NCBI RefSeq assembly: GCF_002075885.1
Contig: NZ_MDET01000005.1
Coordinates: forward strand, 62,001 to 126,000
Source of the DNA: Manganibacter manganicus
GTDB taxonomy: Bacteria; Pseudomonadota; Alphaproteobacteria; Rhizobiales; Rhizobiaceae
Length of the DNA stretch: 64,000 nucleotides
Direction: 5' to 3'
Shown piece after piece: positions 1-9,286 of the stretch. How positions within the stretch are numbered: the first letter of the stretch is position 1; each line of letters starts with the position of its first letter. The position numbers and the translations under genes are program-made. Under the pieces are notes generated by a model. That model was not told the DNA's origin. It ran no database searches and saw only the letters and a list, made by a program, of their open reading frames with translations.

Positions 1-794
1 TCGACCTGATAGCCCGCTTTCTCGGCCCAAATCACAAATCGGCGTTCGAAACTTGCCCATCCGGCAGAGACATATTTTTTGCTGTATCCATTGCGATAGG
101 CCCACTCCATGTGGGGGTATTCCGGTTCTTCCAGGATGCCGGGCTGATCCATCAGCACTGCACGTGGAGCCTCATCGGGAATGCTGACGAAACCGCGGGC
201 GTAAGGTCGCTGGACGCTCAGACGCGGCGCGAAATCATTTCCATTGGGCCCGGACAGGCCCTGATAATGATTGGAGCCGCCCCAATCGTTATAGGCAGTC
301 CATGTGGCCGTGGCCGCTACTAGAAGCAGCCTGTCGTTATTCTCAGTCGTCCGCGTTTGACGGCTTGGCCCGAAAATGACGACGTGCTCGCTCTCGGCGA
401 CAACGCCGTCACAATCGGATGCAACGAAAGCCCTGATAACAAAACCGCCGGAACGCCAGCTTTCGGTATCGGATACGACTACCGAGACTGGCCAGTCGCA
501 GCCCACCTCCGAACAATTGACGTTTGTGGCAGACCAAGTCCCTGGAAGGCCGGTCCGGCGAACCACTGGTTGGCGATGTGCGCCGTCTCGGTATATTTCG
601 ATCGAATAACGTTGTGCGTTAGTGTTGACCGAGATTTGAATGGGGTCGCCTGGTCGGTATGAAATACGATCTGCATACAGCCATATCCGGATTGGGCCCC
701 CCGGATCGGAGGGGGGCCTTTCTGCGTAGTTTCCCTGTACGGCCTCGCGCCGCCAATTGACATCAGGGGATTGCGTTTGAGATGGACCGCTCAT
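1..794 (-). CDS. N,N-dimethylformamidase large-subunit-like protein, partial at left edge
   Basis: An open frame runs from an ATG at 792-794 to the window edge without a stop, so about 264 residues are visible and the C-terminus is missing. It shows the block pattern of the C-terminal domain of the N,N-dimethylformamidase beta-subunit family: YSIEIYRDG (about residue 63), GCDWPVSV (98), WTAYNDWGGS (164), LSVQRPYARG (191) and EWAYRNGYSKKY (229). Family members are iron-dependent amide hydrolases or uncharacterised. The metal ligands of true DMFase cannot all be checked here. It begins 16 bp after the binding-protein gene of an amino-acid-type ABC importer and is probably co-transcribed with it, which suggests import and cleavage of a small amide. 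The family call is fairly sure; the substrate is inference. Confidence 0.72.
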   Translation of the reverse strand, partial: MSGPSQTQSPDVNWRREAVQGNYAERPPSDPGGPIRIWLYADRISYRPGDPIQISVNTNAQRYSIEIYRDGAHRQPVVRRTGLPGTWSATNVNCSEVGCDWPVSVVVSDTESWRSGGFVIRAFVASDCDGVVAESEHVVIFGPSRQTRTTENNDRLLLVAATATWTAYNDWGGSNHYQGLSGPNGNDFAPRLSVQRPYARGFVSIPDEAPRAVLMDQPGILEEPEYPHMEWAYRNGYSKKYVSAGWASFERRFVIWAEKAGYQV

Positions 795-810
795 GGCGCG
801 AGAACCCCAG

Positions 811-1590
811 TCACTTGTCGTTTCCGATGCGGAAAGGGAAGTATTTGGCCCAAAGCGCATCAAACTCACCATTTGACCACATCAGATCGACGGCTTTCTG
901 AACCTCCGAATGCAAAGGCTCATTGCCCTTCTTGATGACTATCCCGGCGCCATCTCCAACGGCTGGGCCCGAAATCTTGGCCTCCGAGACCTTGCAGCAA
1001 TCCTTTCCCTCGTTTTGCACCCACGTATAGAGAGTTGGGGTATCGCCCATCACGGCATCGATGCGACCTGCTTTGAGATCGGCGTAAGCTTCAATCTGAG
1101 AAGGATAAAATTTCAGCGTCGAATCCGAGAAATTCTTCTCGAGATACGAAGCATGAACAGTTCCTATCTGGGCACCCACTGATTTTCCCGCGAACGCATC
1201 CGGTGACAGGTCAGAACCATCGCTATTCTTTGGCACCAGGAAGCTCGCGGAGTTGTTGTAGTACTTGATCATATCCACCGCCTTCTTTCGCTCGTCCGTG
1301 ATCGAATGCGATGCAATCACCATGTCGTAACGGCCGTTTTGGACAGCGGGGATAAGACCTTCGAAGTCCTGCGCCGTCCACTCGCATTTTGCGTCGAGTT
1401 TGGCGCAGATCGCGTTGCCGATTTCGATGTCAAGGCCGGTCACCTTGCCAGCGTTATCGACGACACTGAAAGGCGGATAAAGGCCATCGGTACCAATCTT
1501 GAGTGTACGCTGCTCAGCCATTGCAGAAGTGACACTCAGCGATAGCAGTGCCGTAGTGAGCAGCACTTTATAGTGATTTACTGACTTCAT
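811..1590 (-). CDS. amino-acid ABC transporter periplasmic binding protein
   Basis: A 259-residue solute-binding protein of the HisJ/ArgT/GlnH type (PBP2 fold, SBP family 3). The chosen ATG at 1588-1590 follows a GGGAGAA site by about 8 bp and opens a classic signal peptide ending SAMA, so the mature protein starts near EQRTLKIG. The opening TLKIGTDGLYPPFS and the LDIEIGNAICAKL and GLIPAVQNGRYDMVIAS blocks are family hallmarks of the polar amino acid binders. A longer frame extends 14 codons upstream but would bury the signal peptide. It lies between two permease genes and the DMFase-like gene in one leftward run. The natural ligand is not predictable from sequence alone. Confidence 0.9.
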   Translation of the reverse strand: MKSVNHYKVLLTTALLSLSVTSAMAEQRTLKIGTDGLYPPFSVVDNAGKVTGLDIEIGNAICAKLDAKCEWTAQDFEGLIPAVQNGRYDMVIASHSITDERKKAVDMIKYYNNSASFLVPKNSDGSDLSPDAFAGKSVGAQIGTVHASYLEKNFSDSTLKFYPSQIEAYADLKAGRIDAVMGDTPTLYTWVQNEGKDCCKVSEAKISGPAVGDGAGIVIKKGNEPLHSEVQKAVDLMWSNGEFDALWAKYFPFRIGNDK

Positions 1591-1724
1591 TTTGTTTGGT
1601 TCTCCCGTTTTGACAACTGCTTCTTCTTCCAAGCCCCGTTAAGCTCCTAGTTGAGGCCATATGGTATTCATTCAGACCAAATACCGCTGTCATCGCCATC
1701 GGTCCGGAATTCCGTATCGAACGG

Positions 1725-2399
1725 TCACCATCGAAAAAATGACTGCTCCAATAACTTGAAGGCAAGCCTGACGATCGAAACGATGCAAATGTAGATCAAG
1801 GCGGCCCAGATATAGATTGTAATATCAAAAGTTCTCGAATATATAACCTTGACGACGCCAAGTAATTCATAGAGCGTTACGGCCATTGTGATGGAACTAG
1901 CCTTGATCAAGAGAATGATCTCGTTTCCGTAGCCCGGCAGGGCTAGCCGAATGGCTTGTGGCATGATTACTTTTCGGAGCGTGGCGACCCAACCAAGCCC
2001 AAGGGCAGTTGCGGCTTCCCATTGTCCCTCGGGTAGACCGTCGATCGCTCCGTTCACCAATGCAGCGACATAGGCTGCTGAATTGAGGGCAAACGCCAGA
2101 ACGCTGCAGAAAAAAGCGTCGCGGAAAAGCCACCAGACGCCGAGGTCTTCCAGCAGGGGTCGAAGTTGACCACTTCCATAGTAGAGAAGGAAAAGCTGAG
2201 CCAGAAGCGGAGACCCTCGAAAGAAGGTGACATAAGTGCGGGAAAAAGCCCGAGGGATCCGCGAATTGGAGCGCAATCCCAATACCAGCGGGACGGTTAT
2301 TATGGCGGCACAGGCGGCGGCCGACCCTACCAATGCAAGCGTTAGCTTGAATCCCTCGTAAAGACGTCCGGCGTTTTCGACAACAAGCGAAGTATCCAT
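1725..2399 (-). CDS. amino-acid ABC transporter permease (HisM-like)
   Basis: A 224-residue inner-membrane permease of the His/Glu/Gln/Arg/opine family. It has several hydrophobic segments and the EAA loop, EAATALGLGWVATLRKVIMP (about residues 131-150), which docks the ATPase. The start is the ATG at 2397-2399, which encodes MDTSLVVENAGRLYEG; the frame is open further upstream, but that part is the antisense shadow of the next permease. The gap to the upstream permease gene is 2 bp, so translation is probably coupled. A 134-bp gap separates it from the binding-protein gene. No ATPase gene lies in this run, so it is either beyond the left edge or supplied from elsewhere. Confidence 0.9.
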   Translation of the reverse strand: MDTSLVVENAGRLYEGFKLTLALVGSAAACAAIITVPLVLGLRSNSRIPRAFSRTYVTFFRGSPLLAQLFLLYYGSGQLRPLLEDLGVWWLFRDAFFCSVLAFALNSAAYVAALVNGAIDGLPEGQWEAATALGLGWVATLRKVIMPQAIRLALPGYGNEIILLIKASSITMAVTLYELLGVVKVIYSRTFDITIYIWAALIYICIVSIVRLAFKLLEQSFFRW

Positions 2400-2401
2400 C
2401 G

Positions 2402-3106
2402 TTATGCCACCCGCACAAGGTGACGGCTTGCTCTCAGATTCAATCGCTCGAGAACAAACTCCGATATCTTTGTCAGGACGATGTAACCCAGGCAGGCGAA
2501 TAGATAGAGCAGGAAGTATCTGTGCGTTGCCGCAACCGCCAAGTTCACTTCTCTCATTAACTCGGAGACAGATATTAGCGAGACAAGCGCGGTATCTTTC
2601 AGGAGGATGATCCAAAGATTGCCGAGCCCGGGAAGGGCTAGCCGAAATGCCTGGGGCAATATGACAATTCGCAGGGATGCGATGCCCGGAAGTCCGAGAG
2701 ACATTGCTGCTTCGTATTGGCCTCGCCCAATGCCCGCCAAAGCAGCCAACCAGATCTCGCTCGAGTACGCAGCGAACACGAGACCGAGAGCGAACGAGCC
2801 CGCCGCGACACCAGGAACGCTCCAAGACGCCTGAATATCGAGTTCTGACATCAAGAATTGAATGAGCTGTGAGCAACCATGGTATATCGCAAAGATGGTC
2901 AACAATTCTGGTATCGCCTGGAATGCGTTTGCATAGCCAACCGATGCGATCCTGAGGAGGCGCGATTTGCTCCGTCTACCCAATGCGATCATGAGACCGA
3001 AGAGCAGACCAAAAGGGAGGGCGAGGATTGCGACTTCTACGGTGACGAGCAGTCCACTCAGAAAGGACCAGCCCCAGCCACCTGCACCAAAACCTAATAA
3101 CTCCAT
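2402..3106 (-). CDS. amino-acid ABC transporter permease (HisQ-like)
   Basis: A 234-residue permease and first gene of the leftward importer run. A GGGAGG ribosome site lies about 8 bp before the ATG. The hydrophobic N-terminal segment (residues 12-42) and the EAA loop EAAMSLGLPGIASLRIVILP (about 130-149) identify the HisMQ family. It pairs with the adjacent permease to form the heterodimeric membrane part of a polar amino acid importer. The upstream 391 bp is shared with a divergent aminopeptidase gene and holds an inverted repeat 85 bp before this start, so the two transcription units may share a regulator. Confidence 0.9.
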   Translation of the reverse strand: MELLGFGAGGWGWSFLSGLLVTVEVAILALPFGLLFGLMIALGRRSKSRLLRIASVGYANAFQAIPELLTIFAIYHGCSQLIQFLMSELDIQASWSVPGVAAGSFALGLVFAAYSSEIWLAALAGIGRGQYEAAMSLGLPGIASLRIVILPQAFRLALPGLGNLWIILLKDTALVSLISVSELMREVNLAVAATHRYFLLYLFACLGYIVLTKISEFVLERLNLRASRHLVRVA

Positions 3107-3190
3107 GCAGTATGCCTCCCGTCACCAACCACATGGATCGGATTAGTCCCTGCGCGTTTAAAATGATAAATCCGCAACGTACTGCATAAA

Positions 3191-3207
3191 CATCGTGATT
3201 GTCGATG
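3191..3207. promoter_or_regulatory. inverted repeat CATCG-N7-CGATG, importer side
   Basis: A perfect 5+5 bp inverted repeat with a 7-bp spacer, extended by one more A/T pair on the outside. It lies 85 bp before the permease start. The same half-sites with the same spacer length recur at 3403-3419 next to the divergent gene. A protein operator is inferred; no regulator gene is adjacent. Confidence 0.45.
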
Positions 3208-3402
3208 TATCCGGTTGGTTCAGGGCGATCCGCCTCGGACCTGCATAGTCAACTTGCAAAGGGTGCAGGTGCTTTGTGCCCGTATCGCGAATGGTCCCGA
3301 GCGAGCATGATTATCCCGGTCTATCGCCGCGTACGCTTCGAATCCACGTGAGTGGCAACTCGCGCCAGAGAAGATCTGCACTTACGAGAGCCCTGTCGAT
3401 TA

Positions 3403-3419
3403 CATCGATCAATGCGATG
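3403..3419. promoter_or_regulatory. inverted repeat CATCG-N7-CGATG, aminopeptidase side
   Basis: Same half-sites and same spacer length as the repeat at 3191-3207. It lies 79 bp before the GTG start of the DmpA-like gene. The near-symmetric distances to the two divergent starts suggest a shared operator pair. Confidence 0.45.
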
Positions 3420-3497
3420 CAATGTCCCCGGTGTTGCTATTTGTCTGTCTTTCAGGAGCGATAGGTTGGCCGAATACACAACTTAGGGAGGGTTAGC

Positions 3498-4703
3498 GTG
3501 CTTAAAAAATTCATTCCGGCCCTGCTTGCGGCATCGCTGGCGAGCTCCATGGCAGCGGCTGGCGACCGGGCTCGCGACCTGGGCGTTGCATTCGACGGGA
3601 AGCCAGGCAAACTCAACGCGATTACCGACGTTGCCGGCGTCGAGGTCGGCCATGTTACCCTGATCGAGGGCGAAGGGCCGACTGAGGTGGGCCGAGGTCC
3701 CGTGCGAACCGGCGTGACGGTCGTGCTGCCAAGAGGGCATGCCAGTTCGAAGCCGGTAAATGGCGGCTTCTTCAACCTGAATGGCTACGGTGAAATGACT
3801 GGCCAGTCCTATCTCCAGGACCTCGGCCTCGTTTACGGCCCCATCGGCATCTCCAACACCAATGCCATCGGTCAGGTCTATGCCGGGATACAGCGCTGGA
3901 CCGCGGAGAAATTCGGCGAGGCGTCGACGCCTGTCGTTGCCGAGACGTGGGATGGCGGCATCAATGACATCCAGGGCTTTCATGTCACGCCAGAGCACGC
4001 GATGGAGGCGATCGAACGGGCGAAGGGCGGTCCCGTCGCCGAAGGCAATGTGGGCGGGGGCACCGGCATGCGCTGCTTCGGCTTCAAGGGCGGTATCGGA
4101 ACAGCGTCGCGGACGATTTCCATCGGCAAGAAGCCCTATGTTGTGGGGGTGCTCGTCCAATGCAACACGGGCGCGCGCGACGTCCTGCGCATTTCAGGGG
4201 TTCCGGTTGGCCAAGAACTGAACGCAAAGTGGCTGCCCTGCTACGCGCCGGGCCAATCGGCCAAGAAAAAGGAGCCGGAGTGCCAGGCCGACGGCACCGG
4301 CGGGAAGCCCGTTCCGGACGACGGGTCGATCATCGTCGTTGTGGCAACCGATGTGCCGTTGAGTTCGATGGTTTTGAATCGTGTCGCGCGACGCGCGTCG
4401 CTTGGCATCGGCCGCCTCGGGTCCTTTTCCGGCAATGGGTCCGGTGACCTGGTCGTATCCTTCTCCACGACCTCTGCCGCGAACGATGTGCCGGACGAGC
4501 AGCTGAAGGAAGGCCCGATGGTTGCCACGGGACAGCTCGATCCCGTCTTTCAGGCAACGGTGGAAGCCACGGAGGAAGCGATCGTCAACGCTCTGGTCGC
4601 CGCCCGCACGATGACGGGCGCAGACGGCTACACCTTGTTCGGCCTGCCGCACGATGAGCTGAAGCACATTCTCGGGCTGTATCGCAGGCAGCAGGCGAAG
4701 TGA
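3498..4703 (+). CDS. DmpA-family (S58/P1) aminopeptidase with signal peptide
   Basis: A 401-residue protein starting at GTG 3498, 7-8 bp after AGGGAGG. An N-terminal signal peptide (to about residue 21) predicts export. The rest matches the DmpA / L-aminopeptidase D-esterase family of N-terminal nucleophile hydrolases, with ITDVAGVEVGH near the mature N-terminus and EGNVGGGTGMRCFGFKGGIG at about 184-203. It also carries the autocleavage motif GNGSGD, where the Gly314-Ser315 bond would be cut to free the nucleophile Ser315. Family enzymes remove N-terminal residues from peptides, amino acid amides and beta-peptides. It is divergent from an amino-acid importer and the DMFase-like gene, so periplasmic release of an importable amino acid is a reasonable inference. 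Many DmpA homologues are cytoplasmic; the signal peptide here is notable. Confidence 0.88.
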   Translation: MLKKFIPALLAASLASSMAAAGDRARDLGVAFDGKPGKLNAITDVAGVEVGHVTLIEGEGPTEVGRGPVRTGVTVVLPRGHASSKPVNGGFFNLNGYGEMTGQSYLQDLGLVYGPIGISNTNAIGQVYAGIQRWTAEKFGEASTPVVAETWDGGINDIQGFHVTPEHAMEAIERAKGGPVAEGNVGGGTGMRCFGFKGGIGTASRTISIGKKPYVVGVLVQCNTGARDVLRISGVPVGQELNAKWLPCYAPGQSAKKKEPECQADGTGGKPVPDDGSIIVVVATDVPLSSMVLNRVARRASLGIGRLGSFSGNGSGDLVVSFSTTSAANDVPDEQLKEGPMVATGQLDPVFQATVEATEEAIVNALVAARTMTGADGYTLFGLPHDELKHILGLYRRQQAK

Positions 4704-4961
4704 CTTGGTCTCGCCCATTGCCCGCCGGAGTACCAACCAAATCTCCTTCAATACGGACCGCTCACGGAGACAGTGAACAAATGTCACTGCAAGCGACGAC
4801 CATGCTTCTGAGAGCGAACTGGCCTCAGCTGACCGCAGCTCTTGCAGCGATACGTTCGCTTCCTCGCCCCGATTACTATCCAACACGATTTATTTGCGAA
4901 AGCACTCGAAATCCTCGAAGAATTGCTCCGCGAATTTGCTAGAGAGGCTGCTGTTCGATCC

Positions 4962-6440
4962 ATGCCCATTTCCCAGACCCTGCTCTCCAAGCTCAAGGAT
5001 CCTTCCCTCATTACCGACAAGGCACTCATCGCTGGTGAGTGGATCGCTAAGAGCGATAGCGGCCAGACCTTTGAGGTCATTAACCCTTCCAATGGCGAGG
5101 TGATTGCTACGCTTCCGGATATGAACCGTGCGGAGGCGGCCCGTGCCATCGACGTGGCTTACAAGGCACAAAAAGAATGGGCCAAGAAAACAGGCAAGGA
5201 ACGCGCCGTCGTACTGCGCAAGCTCTATGACCTGATTGTCGCGAATACAGACGATCTCGCCGCGATCCTGACGATCGAAATGGGTAAGCCGCTGGCTGAA
5301 GCGAAGGGCGAAGTGCTCTACGGAGCGTCTTATGTCGAGTGGTTTGGCGAGGAGGCCAAGAGAGTTTACGGCGACACCATTCCCGGTCACCAGCAGGATA
5401 AGCGTATTATTATCATCAAGCAGCCAGTGGGGGTGGTGGCGGCAATAACGCCGTGGAATTTCCCAAATGCCATGCTGGCGCGCAAATTTGCACCGGCTGT
5501 GGCTGCGGGCTGCGCGATGGTCTCCAAACCAGCTGCCGAGACGCCTCTCTCAGCGCTATCGCTCGCGCTTCTTGCCGAGCGGGCAGGCGTTCCGGGTGGT
5601 ATTTTTAGCGTCATCCTATCGCAGGATTCGTCGTCGGTCGGCAAGGAGTTCACCGAGAACGAGAAGGTCCGCAAGCTCACGTTCACCGGTTCGACCGGAG
5701 TCGGGAAGATTCTGATGCGCCAAGGCGCAGAGCAGATCATGAAGCTCGGTCTTGAGCTTGGTGGGAACGCCCCTTTCATTGTCTTCGAGGACGCCGATCT
5801 CGATGCGGCGGTCGAAGGCGCGATGATTTCGAAATATCGGAACAACGGCCAGACTTGCGTGTGCGCTAACCGCCTTTATGTCCAATCGGGCGTCTACGAC
5901 GCTTTTGCCGAAAAACTCGCCGATAAGGTCGGTACTATGAAGGTCGGCGATGGCTTCGAGCCCGGTGTGAACGCAGGCCCGCTGATCACGGAGGACGCCG
6001 TGGCGAAGGTCGCTGAACATATCGCTGACGCGCTTGAAAAGGGCGCCAAGGTCGCGGTTGGCGGCAAGCCAGACGCCAAGGGCGGTCTGTTTTTCCAGCC
6101 GACCATCCTGACCGGCGTGACCACGGAGATGAAGGTCGCGCGCGAGGAGACCTTCGGTCCGGTGGCGCCGCTCTTCGAATTCGATACAGAAGAAGACGTT
6201 ATCGAAATGGCCAACGACACCGAGTTCGGTCTGGCGTCCTACTTCTACTCCAAGGACATGTCGAAGATCTTCCGTGTGGCAGAAGCGCTAGAATACGGCA
6301 TGGTCGGTATCAATACCGGTCTGATCTCCACTGAAGTCGCCCCGTTCGGCGGCATAAAGCAGTCCGGACAGGGCCGCGAAGGTTCAAAATACGGCATCGA
6401 GGATTATGTCGAGGTAAAGTATCTTTGCCTTAACGTGTGA
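4962..6440 (+). CDS. gabD: succinate-semialdehyde-type NAD(P) aldehyde dehydrogenase
   Basis: A 492-residue aldehyde dehydrogenase closest in pattern to GabD (usual length about 480). It has the ITPWNFP block, LELGGNAPF with the general-base Glu, and [10 protein letters not shown] with catalytic Cys299 followed by the second Cys typical of GabD. The C-terminal [16 protein letters not shown] block is also present. The start was set at ATG 4962 ([10 protein letters not shown]), where homology begins; the frame is open 40 codons further up. An AGAGAGG stretch lies 14 bp before it, a long spacing. The gene stands alone 258 bp after the aminopeptidase gene. Other semialdehydes such as glutarate semialdehyde are possible substrates. 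Confidence 0.82.
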   Translation: MPISQTLLSKLKDPSLITDKALIAGEWIAKSDSGQTFEVINPSNGEVIATLPDMNRAEAARAIDVAYKAQKEWAKKTGKERAVVLRKLYDLIVANTDDLAAILTIEMGKPLAEAKGEVLYGASYVEWFGEEAKRVYGDTIPGHQQDKRIIIIKQPVGVVAAITPWNFPNAMLARKFAPAVAAGCAMVSKPAAETPLSALSLALLAERAGVPGGIFSVILSQDSSSVGKEFTENEKVRKLTFTGSTGVGKILMRQGAEQIMKLGLELGGNAPFIVFEDADLDAAVEGAMISKYRNNGQTCVCANRLYVQSGVYDAFAEKLADKVGTMKVGDGFEPGVNAGPLITEDAVAKVAEHIADALEKGAKVAVGGKPDAKGGLFFQPTILTGVTTEMKVAREETFGPVAPLFEFDTEEDVIEMANDTEFGLASYFYSKDMSKIFRVAEALEYGMVGINTGLISTEVAPFGGIKQSGQGREGSKYGIEDYVEVKYLCLNV

Positions 6441-6468
6441 CGCCCTATCGAAGGGTGCAGGAAGCCTT

Positions 6469-6639
6469 TCAGGCTATTGATAAGGCACTTGCTGTCAACC
6501 GGCGTCGTAACTGAGCTCTGATGCAATCTCGAAGACATCGCGGCACTTCGACGATGCGTGCTTCAAGTAGATCAAGTTTTCCGCGGCCGTACATTTGCCG
6601 TTTGATGAGCTTGAGCTTTGTAATCTGGCCGATTGACAT
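6469..6639 (-). mobile_element. ISL3-type transposase C-terminal remnant
   Basis: A 56-codon minus-strand reading frame contains GQITKLKLIKRQMYGRGKLD, the conserved C-terminal signature of ISL3-family transposases. The frame closes upstream with a TAG after about a dozen codons, and the rest of the transposase is absent. It abuts a second IS remnant at 6714-7057. It is a dead fragment marking past insertion in the island. Confidence 0.6.
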
Positions 6640-6713
6640 CGGTATCCGTAGTTGCGAGCTCCCGCAACGTGAACAGGGCTAACTTATAGACGCGGACAAA
6701 ACGGGGAGCAGGT

Positions 6714-7057
6714 CATCGACTGGGAGGCCAGGTCCCGACCCGACGGCAACGTATCCTGGGCCATCTTGAAGATCGGATCGGAGCGCAGCCGATTGGCGTC
6801 GTTGCCATCCTCGTAGCCAGCGGCAATCATCTGCATGCGAAAGCCGATCATATCCGTCAGGCCGTGGACGATCTGGTCCGGGCAGCGCGGATCATCGATG
6901 CACCGCGCCAGACGCTCGGCAACACGCAGCCGCTTTCCCACCTCACCAGAGCCAGAACACCACTGTTGGACGACAGCATGCCGCCGTCGAAACGGGCGAC
7001 GATGCACTTACCACGAACAGATGACAAACTGGTCAGTGGCAGCGTAGGATCACTCAT
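6714..7057 (-). mobile_element. IS1380-type transposase N-terminal remnant, frameshifted
   Basis: From an ATG at 7055-7057 the minus strand reads MSDPTLPL... with VARFDGGMLSSNSGVLAL, the N-terminus of IS1380-group DDE transposases. Near 6946 the homology moves to another frame and continues as RLARCIDDPRCPDQIVHGL and IAAGYEDGNDANRLRSDP, ending about 6714. A frameshift and the loss of the catalytic C-terminus make it non-functional. No intact terminal repeats were recognised. Confidence 0.75.
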
Positions 7058-7188
7058 GGCGGGTGTGGTCTCCGGGAAATGGCGCGGATCGGCCAGTTCA
7101 GCAACCAAATCCTACGTCATTTCAACGGCTTGTGCCACATCCGCCAACCCCCCACGAATTTTTCAGGTTAGCTGTGTGAACACAGGTG

Positions 7189-8328
7189 CTAGGTGACATT
7201 CACTAACGTCGATTTCGTCTTCAACCCATGTCCTGTAACTATGATGACCGTCTTATCTTTTTCCGCGATTATTTCGCGCCCGGTTCTTGCGAGATATGCC
7301 CCGGCGACCGTAAGGGCGGAGGTTGGTTCCATAAAGATTCCGATCCGTGCCATATCCCTCCAACAAGATATCAAATCGGCATCATCCACGGATAACATCA
7401 CATTATCGGTGCGCCGGATCGCTTCCAGAACTTGAGTTCCTCGAGGCGGATTGGGAAGCGCAACGCCCTCGGCGTAGGTCTGCTGAAGTTCCACACTAGT
7501 CACCTTGGGCTCATGACGCGACCAAGCCTGATAAATCGGCGCACAGGCAGCTGACTGAACTGCCACAATCTTGGGTATATTCTGGATGTAGCCCGCATCA
7601 AGGAGATCCCCAAAGCCGTCAATCAGTCCCATCACCAGACTTCCCCCGCCGACGGGGGTAACGATCCAATCGGGCGGGCACCAATCGCATTGCTCCGCGA
7701 TCTCGTAGGCAATCGACTTGATGCCGCAGGCGAAGAATGGGTTCCAACTGTGCCCGATGTATTGAGTAGCTTGTCGCTCTATTTGAGCTTCTTTGGCTGC
7801 TTCGGTCCGGGTACCGGAGACCAAGTGGCATTCGGCGCCGTAAATTTTGATCTGATTGATCTTGGCTGGCGAAGTTGTTTCGGGAACGAAAATGTTCGCG
7901 TGCATACCAGCCGCCGCAGCGTAAGCAGCTGTAGACGCGCCCGCATTGCCGGAGGAATCTTCGGACACTATCTGGAAGCCCATCTTGTATAGGTGGTTCA
8001 AGCAAACTGCGACCCCACGATCTTTGTAAGAACCTGTTGGCAACGTATGGTCCAGCTTCATCGAGACATCCCAGTCTCGAAACCTAACCCTAAGGAGCGA
8101 GGTTATCGTCTCGCCCAGGGAGATGCGGGGCTCGTCTTCCGGTAAGGCCAGAGACTCGCGGTATCGCCAGAAATTCATGGGACGTCGCGCAAGCTGATCT
8201 CTGGGAAAGATGCTTGCACCTCTAACGTCGAGCACACCGCCGCAGGGACATCTCCAGATAGGAGAATACTGCGGGAACTCGCTCCCGCAGCTGTGACACT
8301 TTAGTATCGGATCGGAGTAGTTTCCCAT
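7189..8328 (-). CDS. threonine-synthase-like PLP-dependent enzyme
   Basis: A 379-residue fold-type II PLP enzyme of the threonine synthase/dehydratase family. It has a four-Cys zinc-ribbon-like N-terminus (Cys11, 14, 27, 29). The PLP lysine is Lys102 in GSYKDRG, SSGNAG is at 125-130, and the phosphate loop GGGS is at 227-230. Such enzymes catalyse beta- or gamma-elimination/replacement on amino acids; the zinc ribbon is common in threonine synthases of this subgroup and in related lyases. It starts 7 bp after an alpha/beta hydrolase gene and shares a run with a RidA gene, which fits an eliminase releasing a reactive enamine. It may act on a substituted serine, threonine or diamino acid rather than on homoserine phosphate. 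Substrate unknown. Confidence 0.8.
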   Translation of the reverse strand: MGNYSDPILKCHSCGSEFPQYSPIWRCPCGGVLDVRGASIFPRDQLARRPMNFWRYRESLALPEDEPRISLGETITSLLRVRFRDWDVSMKLDHTLPTGSYKDRGVAVCLNHLYKMGFQIVSEDSSGNAGASTAAYAAAAGMHANIFVPETTSPAKINQIKIYGAECHLVSGTRTEAAKEAQIERQATQYIGHSWNPFFACGIKSIAYEIAEQCDWCPPDWIVTPVGGGSLVMGLIDGFGDLLDAGYIQNIPKIVAVQSAACAPIYQAWSRHEPKVTSVELQQTYAEGVALPNPPRGTQVLEAIRRTDNVMLSVDDADLISCWRDMARIGIFMEPTSALTVAGAYLARTGREIIAEKDKTVIIVTGHGLKTKSTLVNVT

Positions 8329-8335
8329 AATTCGG

Positions 8336-9241
8336 TCAGGCTTTGGAGAAGCACTTGTCGCTGAAGCCTAGTAACAGGTCCTGAGTGATCTCAGGCTCTT
8401 CCTCAGCCAGGTAATGACCAGACGGCACGACACTGCCTTCGATTGAGTTGGAACACCGCACTTTGTAGATATCCATGATGGGGGATTTGGATGCATTGCC
8501 TTTGGAGCCCCAAAGCAGTTGCACCGGAATGGAAATCCGTTCACCTTTGTCGAGCGCCGCACGGATCCGTGGCACATCGATGTGATAAGCTGCGCGGTAA
8601 TCATTGAGCATCGCCATCATGGCGCCAGGGGCGAGAATACAGTCCATATAATAGTCATAGACGCCGTCTTCCTTAAGAATATCCACAAAACCCGGCGTTC
8701 TATTGTAAAAGTTATTCACGTAAATTCTGGTGTTCGCTGCGTTGCCATCCAGCAAATCCTCGGCCATAGGGGAGGCCAGCTTGAACAACTGGTCCCAATG
8801 ATGCGAGCCGGTCTGGGTACTGGTCATCTCTTGATAGATGTATTCGGTCGGGAGCATGTCCATGAACGAAACACCCAGAAGCATTTCCGGGTAGTCCATG
8901 GCGAAAGTCCTGGCAATCCGGGCGCCACGGTCGTGCGAGAGCATTACACACTTGTCAATACCCAAGTGCGTGAGCAGTTCATAAATATCTTGTGCTTGCA
9001 GTCTTTTAGTCAGATCCTCCATTTTGGCAGGCTTTTCGGATAGACCGTAGCCGCGGTTGTCGGGAACGATCAAATAATGATCTTCCATCAACTTTGCGGC
9101 GACCCTGCGCCACATCATTCCTGTCTGAAATAATCCATGCACCAAAACAAGAGGCTTTTTCTTGTCGCCCCCCCCGTGCATATAGAACATCCGTATGCCA
9201 TTCACAGTGGCATACTCGCCCTTGAGGCCGTTGATGATCAT
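8336..9241 (-). CDS. alpha/beta hydrolase, haloacetate dehalogenase / epoxide hydrolase type
   Basis: A 301-residue alpha/beta hydrolase with an AGGAGA ribosome site 8 bp before the ATG. The oxyanion region reads LVHGLFQTGMMW (33-44). The nucleophile elbow is SHDRGAR with Asp104 in place of Ser, and the catalytic His is His276 in PSGHYLAEEEPE. An Asp nucleophile is characteristic of haloalkane and haloacetate dehalogenases and epoxide hydrolases, which form an alkyl-enzyme ester. It lies between RidA and the PLP enzyme in one leftward cluster, so it may process the same compound upstream of or after PLP-dependent elimination. Carbon-nitrogen, carbon-halogen or epoxide substrates cannot be told apart here. 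Confidence 0.82.
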   Translation of the reverse strand: MIINGLKGEYATVNGIRMFYMHGGGDKKKPLVLVHGLFQTGMMWRRVAAKLMEDHYLIVPDNRGYGLSEKPAKMEDLTKRLQAQDIYELLTHLGIDKCVMLSHDRGARIARTFAMDYPEMLLGVSFMDMLPTEYIYQEMTSTQTGSHHWDQLFKLASPMAEDLLDGNAANTRIYVNNFYNRTPGFVDILKEDGVYDYYMDCILAPGAMMAMLNDYRAAYHIDVPRIRAALDKGERISIPVQLLWGSKGNASKSPIMDIYKVRCSNSIEGSVVPSGHYLAEEEPEITQDLLLGFSDKCFSKA

Positions 9242-9286
9242 TGCGTTCTCCTGGTTCCAAATTGTCTAGCGGAAAGAATCGTTGGA

